Positions 1 through 5,573 of a DNA stretch of 5,573 nucleotides are shown in pieces. Both the position numbers and the translations under genes were made by a program. The stretch is taken from NCBI GenBank assembly GCA_012031335.1, contig JAAUTT010000364.1, forward strand, positions 1 to 5,573. The letters run 5' to 3'. The DNA comes from Bacteroidales bacterium. Lineage in GTDB: Bacteria > Bacteroidota > Bacteroidia > Bacteroidales > JAAUTT01. The notes under the pieces were generated by a model. The model had not been told where the DNA came from. It worked only from the letters and a program-made list of their open reading frames with translations, and ran no database searches. The stretch's first letter is position 1. Each line of letters opens with the position of its first letter.

Positions 1-82
1 TTTATGTCTGTTTTTTCTTAAACGTTTTTTCCGTTTGTGTGTGGACATTTTATGTCTTTTTCTTTTTTTTTCCGCTTGGCAT
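1..82 (-). CDS. Small Lys/Arg-rich basic protein, partial and frameshifted
   Basis: Read on the minus strand, an ATG at 82-80 opens MPSGKK and then stops at 52-50 after a poly-A tract (nine A on the coding strand, plus positions 63-71). Dropping one A keeps the frame open to the window edge. It then reads KRKRHK, an internal Met at 48-46, and STHKRKKRLRKNRHK. From memory, this matches a conserved protein of about 30 residues in Bacteroidota that begins MPxGKKRKRHK and ends RHKKK. Its function is not established to my knowledge; the extreme basic charge and small size suggest a ribosome- or RNA-associated protein, which is inference. It begins 27 bases after the HU stop, so it is probably in the HU transcript. 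Only the last few codons should lie beyond the edge. Without the frame correction, an alternative is a start at the internal ATG at 48. Confidence 0.6.
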
Positions 83-109
83 ATTATGCTATTTATCAGT
101 TTGCAATGC

Positions 110-394
110 TTATTTAACATTCACTTTTACCTTACCTACAAATGATTTTGCCGGTTTGAAAGAAGGAATAAAGTGTTCAGGAATAATGATGGTTGTGTTT
201 TTTGAAATATTACGGGCTGTTTTTTGGGCTCTTCTCTTAACGATGAAGCTGCCAAAGCCTCTTAAATATACGTTTTTATCTTTTACAAGAGCATCTTTTA
301 CGCTCTCCATAAAAGCTTCAACTGTTTTTTGAACAGTAATTTTTTCAATTCCCGTAGTTTTGGAAATTTCATTTACGATGTCTGCCTTTGTCAT
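110..394 (-). CDS. HU family DNA-binding protein
   Basis: This 94-residue protein is a histone-like HU/IHF-family nucleoid protein that binds DNA as a dimer and bends or compacts it. It starts MTKADIVNEISKTTGI, the usual helical dimerisation segment. The family signature RGFGSF lies at residues 45-50 and leads into the DNA-binding beta-arm (about 53-75). It ends with the IPSFKPAKSF strand and helix. The length is normal for HU. At the arm tip, where E. coli HU has the DNA-intercalating proline in its RNP motif, this protein has Ile63 (R61-N62-I63), a variant I recall as usual in Bacteroidota HU proteins. It is transcribed away from mutY, from its own promoter near 447-454, and a small basic gene follows 27 bases downstream. 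HU versus IHF-like naming is uncertain, so no symbol is given. Confidence 0.96.
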   Translation of the reverse strand: MTKADIVNEISKTTGIEKITVQKTVEAFMESVKDALVKDKNVYLRGFGSFIVKRRAQKTARNISKNTTIIIPEHFIPSFKPAKSFVGKVKVNVK

Positions 395-446
395 TGTAAA
401 AAGCTTTAATTATCAATATTTTAACTAATTTTAAAAATCCGAGCTG

Positions 447-454
447 CAAATATA
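447..454 (-). promoter_or_regulatory. Putative promoter of the HU gene (-7 element)
   Basis: The minus strand reads TATATTTG here, an exact match to the Bacteroidota -7 consensus TAnnTTTG. At the expected -33 distance (about 475-477) the minus strand has TTT instead of TTG. Transcription would begin near 440, leaving a leader of roughly 45 bases before the HU ATG at 394. The match is by eye only. Confidence 0.5.
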
Positions 455-465
455 AACGATTTATG

Positions 466-497
466 TTGATTTTTAAAATAGTAGATCAATATTTTTG
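466..497 (+). promoter_or_regulatory. Putative promoter of the mutY-ssb-gldE-gldD run
   Basis: TTG at 466-468 is followed after 21 bases by TATTTTTG at 490-497. Together these match the Bacteroidota housekeeping promoter pattern (TTG, a spacer of roughly 17-23, TAnnTTTG). The predicted start point is around 503-506, giving a leader of about 25 bases before the mutY ATG at 530. No other gene in the run has as good a promoter, which supports transcription of the whole run from here. The element lies back to back with the HU promoter. Confidence 0.55.
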
Positions 498-529
498 TGC
501 CTAAAAATTATGGGGTTAGGAATTGAATT

Positions 530-1609
530 ATGGAAGGTAGTATAAGTAATAAGTTGATTAATTGGTATTTGGTTAATAAAAGGGATCTTCCCTGGAGAAA
601 CACTTCTGATCCTTATTTGATATGGGTTTCGGAGATTATTCTGCAGCAAACCAGAGTGGCTCAGGGAATGCCTTATTATTACAGGTTTATAGAAGTATTT
701 TCTTCGGTGGCCCATTTGGCTTCTGCTCCTCAGGAACAGGTTTTAAAACTCTGGCAGGGATTAGGCTACTATTCTCGTGCACGAAATATGCATTTGGCGG
801 CAAAACAGATTGTTGAAAAGTATAATGGTTTATTTCCGGATAATTTTAAAGAACTATTAAAGTTGAAAGGTGTTGGTGAATATACTGCTGCTGCAGTTGC
901 ATCTCTGGCTTATAACGAAATTGTTCCGGTGGTCGATGGAAATGTAATCAGAGTTTTATCCCGCATATTTGGAATTGAAGAGCCGGTTGACAAATCATCG
1001 GTACTCAAAGAAATAAAATTTTTAGCTACTGATATTATACCAGCGAAAAATCCTGCACTTCATAACCAGGCTATAATGGAATTCGGAGCACTTCAATGTG
1101 TCCCTCTGAATCCGGAATGCAATATTTGTCCGGTTCAGGAAAATTGTCTGGCATTTCGATATAAAAAGACAGATACTATTCCATTCAAAAAATCGAAAGT
1201 GAAAGTGAAAGATCGGTTTTTTTATTACTTCATCATTCATAACAATACACATGTATATTTTCAAAGGCGTCAGTCGGGCGATATATGGGAAGGCTTATTT
1301 GAGTTTCCGCTGGTTGAGACAAAAAGCAATATTCTTCCGGAAAACATTCCATCTCTGGCTGCTGAATTTCTGCTTCCTGGAGTAAAATACAGGATATTTG
1401 GCATTTCGGAATCTATAAAACATATTTTAACTCACCAGAAACTGTTTGTTTGTTTCATCCATATAAACATCGAAAACTTATCAACAAAATTACCAGATGG
1501 GTGGTTGCCGGTACCGTCTGATAAGGTCCGCGATCTTGCCGTGCCGAGAGTTATAGACAGGTACATGGATTCGCGCGATTTTAACAAGCATCTGTTTCAT
1601 CATTTTTGA
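530..1609 (+). CDS. mutY: A/G-specific adenine DNA glycosylase MutY
   Basis: MutY removes adenine mispaired with 8-oxoguanine, starting base excision repair. The 359-residue length is typical. The N-terminal helix-hairpin-helix glycosylase domain (about 1-215) contains the base-flipping motif SEIILQQTR with catalytic Glu35. The hairpin LKGVGEYTAA is at 112-121, with catalytic Asp136 in VVDGNV just after it. A [4Fe-4S] cluster is predicted from Cys190, Cys197, Cys200 and Cys206, in the exact family spacing C-x6-C-x2-C-x5-C. The C-terminal part (about 215-350) is the NUDIX-like 8-oxoguanine recognition domain; the segment around His302 (HILTHQKL) corresponds to the family's FSH loop. The ATG at 530 gives the standard family N-terminus (NKRDLPWR at 16-23) and lies just after a good promoter. 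It is the first gene of the plus-strand run, and ssb begins 41 bases after its stop. Confidence 0.97.
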   Translation: MEGSISNKLINWYLVNKRDLPWRNTSDPYLIWVSEIILQQTRVAQGMPYYYRFIEVFSSVAHLASAPQEQVLKLWQGLGYYSRARNMHLAAKQIVEKYNGLFPDNFKELLKLKGVGEYTAAAVASLAYNEIVPVVDGNVIRVLSRIFGIEEPVDKSSVLKEIKFLATDIIPAKNPALHNQAIMEFGALQCVPLNPECNICPVQENCLAFRYKKTDTIPFKKSKVKVKDRFFYYFIIHNNTHVYFQRRQSGDIWEGLFEFPLVETKSNILPENIPSLAAEFLLPGVKYRIFGISESIKHILTHQKLFVCFIHINIENLSTKLPDGWLPVPSDKVRDLAVPRVIDRYMDSRDFNKHLFHHF

Positions 1610-1650
1610 TTCAAAAATTATTGTATTTTTACTCATCAATAATTAACCCT

Positions 1651-2082
1651 ATGATAAACAAAGTTATTTTAGTTGGAAATGTAGGTCGTGATCCTGAAAT
1701 CCGCCACCTCGACAACAACCTTATAGTGGCTCGTTTTAGCCTTGCCACAAGCGAATCGTATAAAAACAAAAATGGCGAAAGGATTACAAATACCGAATGG
1801 CATAACATTGTTGTTTGGAGAGGTTTAGCCGAAATTGCAGAAAAATATGTAAAAAAGGGATCCCTGATTGCCGTTGAGGGTAAAATCCGCAATCGTACCT
1901 GGGACGATAAGGAGGGTAATAAACGCTATTCCATTGAGATTGATTGCGATAATCTTCAATTACTTGGCAGGAAACAGGATGATGGTAGTCATTTAGAGAA
2001 CCATTCAGGTCGCGAAACGGGCATTGCAACCGAACCCATGGATATTGGTGAAATATCCCCTACTGACGACCTGCCTTTCTGA
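1651..2082 (+). CDS. ssb: Single-stranded DNA-binding protein
   Basis: SSB coats single-stranded DNA in replication, recombination and repair and recruits partner proteins. The 143-residue protein begins MINKVILVGNVGRDPE, the standard start of the OB fold. The fold runs to about residue 106 and includes the TEWHNIVVW segment (W50, W56) and the EGKIRNRTW strand. A short acidic and polar linker leads to the C-terminal tip DDLPF, the conserved peptide that binds SSB partners. The frame stays open upstream to a TTG at 1606 that overlaps the mutY stop. The ATG at 1651 is preferred because it places the OB fold at the N-terminus, and the extra 15 residues have no family counterpart that I know. It lies between mutY and gldE with short gaps (41 and 22 bases), probably in one transcript. 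Confidence 0.97.
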   Translation: MINKVILVGNVGRDPEIRHLDNNLIVARFSLATSESYKNKNGERITNTEWHNIVVWRGLAEIAEKYVKKGSLIAVEGKIRNRTWDDKEGNKRYSIEIDCDNLQLLGRKQDDGSHLENHSGRETGIATEPMDIGEISPTDDLPF

Positions 2083-2104
2083 TTGTTGAACCAAACCTTA
2101 TCCA

Positions 2105-3175
2105 TTGGAAACTGATTACTTTCATTACGCTGCATTTAATTTATCACTAATTCTGACAATTCCTGTACAATTAGCAACTGCAGCAGTGCTTTCTGTTGTT
2201 CTTCTTTTACTGACTTCCATAATATCTGGAGCGGAATTAGCCTTACTTTCACTGAATAATATTGCAATTGAAAATATAGAAACACGGGAGGATCGAAAGG
2301 GCCTTATTCTTAAGGAATACATTAAAAATCCGGATAAACTTCAGCTAACTGCATCCATTTTCAGGAAAATAGCTGTGATATTAACCATTTTAACGCTATT
2401 CCCCTTTGTTAAGAGCCTGCCATTTATTGTAGATTTTAATTTGTTTGCTGTTTTTTTATTTGCATTAGGCTGTGCTTTCATCATATTATTCTTCACCGAA
2501 TTATTGCCTCGTATTTTTAGTAAAAATTCCGAACAGTTTATTTTGTTTTATGCTTACCTGTTAAGGATGTTCGAAATTATACTCAGCCCTCTTTCTCTTT
2601 TAATCCTTAAATTGTCAGGAAGTCATTATAAAAAGTTTCTGAATACAAAAAATCATATTTCCATCGAAGATATTTCGAATGCACTTGAGTTTACTTCCAA
2701 TTCGCCCAATGACGAAGAGAATATTCTTCAGGGTCTGGTAAACTTCGGAAATATCGACGTGCAGAAAATTCTTAAACCACGTATCGACGTAATTGCTGTG
2801 GATAAGGATACAGATTCGGATCTGTTATACAAAGTTGTTGTTGAGTCGGGCTATTCACGTATTCCTGTTTATTCGGAGTCTTTCGACGATATGGTAGGAA
2901 TTTTATATGTAAAAGACCTTCTCCCATACCTTAAGGAACTGAATAATTTTGACTGGAATTCACTCATCAGGCCAGCTTACATAGTTCCTGAAACAAAAAA
3001 AGTGAAAGAACTGCTGAAGGAATTTCAGGTACAAAAGAACCATATGGCTGTTGTTGTTGACGAATATGGCGGAACAACAGGTATTGTAACCCTCGAGGAT
3101 ATAATTGAAGAAATTGTTGGTGAAATTGCCGATGAATCGGATGAGGACGAAACATGTTTTTACCAGAATAGATGA
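2105..3175 (+). CDS. gldE: Gliding motility-associated protein GldE, main part (frameshifted at the 3' end)
   Basis: GldE is an inner-membrane protein of the CNNM/CorC (HlyC) type, linked to gliding and type IX secretion in Bacteroidota; its exact role is unclear. The N-terminal DUF21-type membrane domain (about 20-195) has several hydrophobic helices and the motif SGAE at 41-44. A CBS pair (about 222-345) follows, with [10 protein letters not shown] near 222 and [14 protein letters not shown] from 319. The family's CorC_HlyC C-terminal domain is missing from this frame. After DESDEDE (ending at residue 349) the frame reads a few foreign residues and stops at 3175, while the expected domain continues one frame over to 3440. 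The corrected product would be about 444 residues, the normal size. The start is TTG at 2105: the frame has a stop at 2087-2089 and no ATG near the N-terminus, so TTG is the best available start. It lies 22 bases after ssb and directly upstream of gldD. Confidence 0.92.
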   Translation: METDYFHYAAFNLSLILTIPVQLATAAVLSVVLLLLTSIISGAELALLSLNNIAIENIETREDRKGLILKEYIKNPDKLQLTASIFRKIAVILTILTLFPFVKSLPFIVDFNLFAVFLFALGCAFIILFFTELLPRIFSKNSEQFILFYAYLLRMFEIILSPLSLLILKLSGSHYKKFLNTKNHISIEDISNALEFTSNSPNDEENILQGLVNFGNIDVQKILKPRIDVIAVDKDTDSDLLYKVVVESGYSRIPVYSESFDDMVGILYVKDLLPYLKELNNFDWNSLIRPAYIVPETKKVKELLKEFQVQKNHMAVVVDEYGGTTGIVTLEDIIEEIVGEIADESDEDETCFYQNR

Positions 3176-3440
3176 AAATACCTATTTGTTTGATGGTATA
3201 ACCCTTTTGGAAGACTTTTACCGGATTACACAATCGGCCGAGGATATTTTCGACGAGGTGAGGGGAGATGCCGACACCATTGCCGGACTTATCCTTGAGA
3301 TAAAAGGTGAAATTCCAGAAAATGGTGATGAAATAAGTTTCCCCCCTTTCCTGTTTATTGTTGAACAGGTAGATAATCGTCGAATTAAACAGGTGAAAGT
3401 GATTATAAACCAAGAAGAAACAGAGGACGAAAAAGCATGA
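3141..3440 (+). pseudogene. gldE: GldE C-terminal CorC_HlyC domain, in a shifted frame
   Basis: This is the continuation of gldE, one frame over. From about 3153 it reads [15 protein letters not shown], then a leucine-rich helix and DADTIAGLILEIKGEIP. It finishes with a beta-rich segment (ISFPPFLFIVEQVDNRRIKQV), which is the usual CorC_HlyC transporter-associated domain fused to the end of GldE. Removing one base, either an A at 3150-3152 or a T at 3157-3161, joins it smoothly to DESDEDE of the upstream part. In-frame ATGs at 3105 and 3141 exist, but residues before about 3153 match nothing expected, so a separately translated protein is unlikely. The stop TGA at 3438-3440 overlaps the gldD start as ATGA, the usual arrangement for coupled translation of gldE and gldD. 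Confidence 0.8.
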
Positions 3441-4003
3441 AGAATATTGTTTTGACTTGTTTAATTATTTGTATGTTTATCGCATGCAAGGAAACTTTTA
3501 CCCCTAAACCCAGAGGCTACTACCGAATCGACTTTCCGGCAAAGGAATACCAGTTGTTCGACAGTGCATGTCCCTTTACCTTCGAATACCCAAAATACGG
3601 GTCAATTATTCCCGATATGAACAAAAATGCTGAACCTTGCTGGATAAATATCGGGTTTCCAAAGTATAAAGGGAAAATTCATCTTAGTTATAAGAAAGTT
3701 ACCAATGGTTCGGGGCAGTTTATTGAAGATTCCCATCGGCTGGCTTATAACCATGCCATTAAAGCAGATGCTATAGAAGAGCTCCTCATTGAATACCCGG
3801 AAAGAAAAGTATATGGCATCATTTACGATATTAGGGGTAATACAGCATCTTCCTTACAGTTTTATGTTACCGACAGTATCCGGCATTTTTTACGAGGTTC
3901 ATTATATTTTGAAACACAACCGAACAAAGACTCATTAGCCCCGGTAGTGCAGTTCTTCAGGAAAGACGTTGAACAGCTGATTAATACGCTTCAATGGAAG
4001 TAA
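3437..4003 (+). CDS. gldD: Gliding motility lipoprotein GldD
   Basis: GldD is a lipoprotein needed for gliding motility and type IX secretion in Flavobacterium johnsoniae; homologues also occur in non-gliding Bacteroidota. The 188-residue protein has a short lysine-led hydrophobic signal peptide (1-16) and a lipobox FIAC with the lipidated cysteine at residue 17. The family motif PKPRGYYRIDFP follows at about 23-34, a good identifying mark. The rest is a soluble alpha/beta domain with no catalytic motif that I recognise. The -3 lipobox position is Phe rather than the more common Leu, which relaxed Bacteroidota lipoboxes tolerate. The start overlaps the preceding gldE stop by four bases (ATGA), supporting coupled translation. 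No clear terminator follows. Confidence 0.93.
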   Translation: MKNIVLTCLIICMFIACKETFTPKPRGYYRIDFPAKEYQLFDSACPFTFEYPKYGSIIPDMNKNAEPCWINIGFPKYKGKIHLSYKKVTNGSGQFIEDSHRLAYNHAIKADAIEELLIEYPERKVYGIIYDIRGNTASSLQFYVTDSIRHFLRGSLYFETQPNKDSLAPVVQFFRKDVEQLINTLQWK

Positions 4004-4072
4004 ATATTTGATTATGAAATTGTTTTATATCCTTATTGTAAAAACCAACATAATAATTTCAATCTATACCAA

Positions 4073-4137
4073 ATGATAAGTCATTTTTTTCACATTACTG
4101 GAAATCAGTAATCCGTAATGCTTCCTGGAGGCGAAAC
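4073..4137 (+). other. Probable displaced N-terminus of the DUF5687 protein
   Basis: Upstream of the first in-frame ATG of the next gene (4138), the same frame is open back to a stop at 4054-4056. It encodes HYWKSVIRNASWRRN from 4093, resembling the aromatic and basic N-terminal segment of DUF5687 proteins, but has no ATG, GTG or TTG. In another frame, an ATG at 4073 reads MISHFF into a run of seven T (4084-4090). Adding one T to that run would join the two into 22 residues, giving a full protein of about 491 residues. The GGAGG just before 4138 would then be coding (Trp-Arg-Arg) rather than a ribosome binding site. This is inferred from family shape recalled from memory. Confidence 0.6.
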
Positions 4138-5547
4138 ATGGTCGCCAAAATAGTATTTGGAATTTTGATGCTGTATTTAATTCTGGTATTTATTTATATC
4201 GGAACCTCGCTGCCTCAAATTCTGTCTAAAATCGGCGGAGATCCGGTTACAGCCTTTAATTCGCTGCTTATATGGTATTTTCTATTCGATCTTTTGACCC
4301 GCAGCATGATGCAGTCATTACCAGTTCTGCAAGTTATTCCTTATCTCAGGTTAAAATTCAGGAAATCAACCGTTATTCATTATCTTCTTTTAAGAAGTTT
4401 GTGGAATATTTTTAATTTTTTACCCTGGCTGATTGTTGTTCCTTTTGTTACACAAATTCTGCCCGATGGTACCAGCAGTTTCCCCTACATAGCAGGTATC
4501 CTCATGATGGTTCTGATTAATAATTTCCTGGCGCTTTATTTTCAATATATTTCCCAAAAACACTTTATATTTTCAGTCATTCCAATTGCACTTGTAGCGC
4601 TTAATTTTTTCCTGCAACAAAATGGGGGATTAGCAGCCCAGGCTTCCATATTTTTCGGAAACGGCCTGGTTGCAGGCAATTTAGCCATATTATTGAGTTT
4701 ACTGGTGGTTTTGTTTCTTATCTATTATGTTAATCGCCGACTCTTGTTTATGGGGTTTTATCTCGATGAAGTAAAATCGAAGAAAAGCCGCGATGAACGA
4801 TTTGCAAGATTCCCTGGTATGGGTATTTTCGACCGTTTAGGACTAACAGGTAAGTATATGGCTCTGGAAGTTAATCTTTTGTTCCGGAATAAACGTCCAC
4901 GACAAGCCCTGGTTATTTTGCCGATTTTTTGGGCTTATCTTACATATATTATGATTAAAGATGCCGATAAACTTACCACCGGAGCTATGGGTGTATATTT
5001 TATTTCCATCGTGGTCGGCATGGGTGCAGTAATTTATGGTCAGTTCTTATTCAGCTGGGAAAGCAGCTTTTTTGATGGAATAATAGCCCGTCGTATCGAT
5101 TTCCGAAAATATGTTTTCGCAAAGTATTATGTTATGAGTTTGCTGGTTATCATCAGCTTTATTCCGCTTTATTTTGCCATGGTATTGATTGCTCATGTAA
5201 GCCCGCTGATATTAACATCTTTAACATTGTTTGTGTTGGGTCCCATTCAGTTTATTATATTCTTTTTTGCAACATTCAACGATGCACGGGTCGATTTAAG
5301 TATGGGGCAGTTTTTTAATTATCAAGGTGTTAAAGGAAAACACTTTCTGGTTTCATTTGCTTTCTTTCTGGTTCCCTTTCTTTTATACCTGTTGCTGAAT
5401 TATCTGGTAGGTTCTGTATGGGCCCTGCTTGTTATCGCTGCCATAGGAATTCTGTTTATAGCCTTGCATAAATATTGGCTAAATGCTGTAATTATTAAAA
5501 ATTTATTTCCAGGAAATATAAAAACCTGGAAGGCTATCGTAAATTAA
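4138..5547 (+). CDS. DUF5687 family polytopic membrane protein, probable ABC exporter permease
   Basis: This is a 469-residue, very hydrophobic inner-membrane protein with about ten to twelve predicted helices. They include residues 5-25, 83-107, 115-135, 180-198, 255-275, 283-302, 335-380 and two between 400 and 445. A soluble basic loop lies at about 212-250. The segment at 51-70, with spacing D-x3-R-x3-Q-x2-P and ending PYL, is a feature I associate with the Bacteroidota family DUF5687. Such proteins are often encoded next to an ABC transporter ATPase, which suggests a permease role; substrate and activity are unknown. The possible start at 5567, 19 bases downstream, would fit an ATPase gene. 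The ATG at 4138 is the first in its frame, but the family N-terminus probably extends to about 4073. The gene is separated from gldD by a gap and may or may not share its transcript. Confidence 0.8.
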   Translation: MVAKIVFGILMLYLILVFIYIGTSLPQILSKIGGDPVTAFNSLLIWYFLFDLLTRSMMQSLPVLQVIPYLRLKFRKSTVIHYLLLRSLWNIFNFLPWLIVVPFVTQILPDGTSSFPYIAGILMMVLINNFLALYFQYISQKHFIFSVIPIALVALNFFLQQNGGLAAQASIFFGNGLVAGNLAILLSLLVVLFLIYYVNRRLLFMGFYLDEVKSKKSRDERFARFPGMGIFDRLGLTGKYMALEVNLLFRNKRPRQALVILPIFWAYLTYIMIKDADKLTTGAMGVYFISIVVGMGAVIYGQFLFSWESSFFDGIIARRIDFRKYVFAKYYVMSLLVIISFIPLYFAMVLIAHVSPLILTSLTLFVLGPIQFIIFFFATFNDARVDLSMGQFFNYQGVKGKHFLVSFAFFLVPFLLYLLLNYLVGSVWALLVIAAIGILFIALHKYWLNAVIIKNLFPGNIKTWKAIVN

Positions 5548-5566
5548 CCGCCTAACCATAAATATC

Positions 5567-5573
5567 ATGATAC
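5567..5573 (+). other. Possible start of the next gene
   Basis: An ATG at 5567 followed by ATA is the last in-window start candidate, 19 bases after the stop of the DUF5687 gene. Family context suggests an ABC transporter ATP-binding subunit, which often begins Met-Ile. Only two codons are visible, so this is a guess from position. Confidence 0.2.

Noticed and set aside
1..57. Direct repeat TTTATGTCT at 1-9 and 49-57
   Set aside because: It reflects the repeated Arg-His-Lys codons of the minus-strand gene, not a separate repeat element.
44..72. GACAT/ATGTC hairpin followed by a T-rich tract as a plus-strand terminator
   Set aside because: The stretch is better explained as minus-strand coding sequence (RHK codons and poly-Lys codons) of the small basic gene.
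1606..1631. Separate promoter for ssb (TTG 1606-1608, TATTTTTA 1624-1631)
   Set aside because: The spacer is only 15 bases and the last base of the -7 motif is wrong, so the match is poor in AT-rich sequence.
1606..1650. Longer SSB starting at TTG 1606
   Set aside because: The extra residues have no SSB counterpart that I know, and the ATG at 1651 gives the standard MINKVILVGN start.
4071..4090. Hairpin AAATGA/TCATTT plus T run as a terminator after gldD
   Set aside because: The six-pair stem has only one G-C pair and it covers the inferred start codon at 4073. A role as terminator is possible but weak.
4093..4120. Two alternative stems (ATTACTG/CAGTAAT and CATTAC/GTAATG) as an attenuator
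   Set aside because: They lie within the probable coding N-terminus, are short and AT-rich, and have no T run after them.
4127..4137. GGAGG six bases before ATG 4138 as a strong Shine-Dalgarno site
   Set aside because: Such sites are uncommon in Bacteroidota, and here the bases encode Trp-Arg-Arg in what looks like the true N-terminus of the DUF5687 protein.

Overview
The window looks like chromosomal DNA from a member of the Bacteroidota, probably of the Bacteroidales/Marinilabiliales type; that finer placement is a guess. The DNA is AT-rich. It has the phylum's TTG/TAnnTTTG promoter pattern, lacks convincing Shine-Dalgarno sites, and carries genes found mainly or only in this phylum (gldE, gldD, a DUF5687 membrane protein).

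Layout. On the minus strand at the left are an HU-type DNA-bending protein (110-394) and, 27 bases downstream of it, a very short Lys/Arg-rich gene that runs off the left edge (82 to 1). The intergenic region around 395-529 holds back-to-back promoters. To its right, on the plus strand, lies a tight run: mutY (530-1609), ssb (1651-2082), gldE (2105 to about 3440) and gldD (3437-4003). After a short gap comes a polytopic membrane protein of the DUF5687 family (4138-5547, probably really starting near 4073). A possible start of the next gene is at 5567.

How the genes relate. HU, MutY and SSB serve chromosome structure, adenine:8-oxoguanine repair and single-stranded DNA protection. GldE and GldD belong to the gliding motility/type IX secretion gene set; the order mutY-ssb-gldE-gldD is conserved in the phylum, so this is housekeeping sequence rather than a mobile island. 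I saw no tRNA, rRNA, CRISPR array, insertion sequence or phage gene.

The main surprise is that three of the seven genes need a one-base correction at or near a homopolymer to match their families: an A9 run (coding strand, 63-71) in the small basic gene, a T5 or A3 run (3150-3161) in gldE, and a T7 run (4084-4090) at the start of the DUF5687 gene. Three such events in 5.6 kb, with all other genes intact, point to homopolymer sequencing errors. Gene decay or slippage-based expression is the less likely alternative. I found no convincing undescribed multi-gene system. The least characterised items are the tiny basic protein next to HU and the DUF5687 protein.
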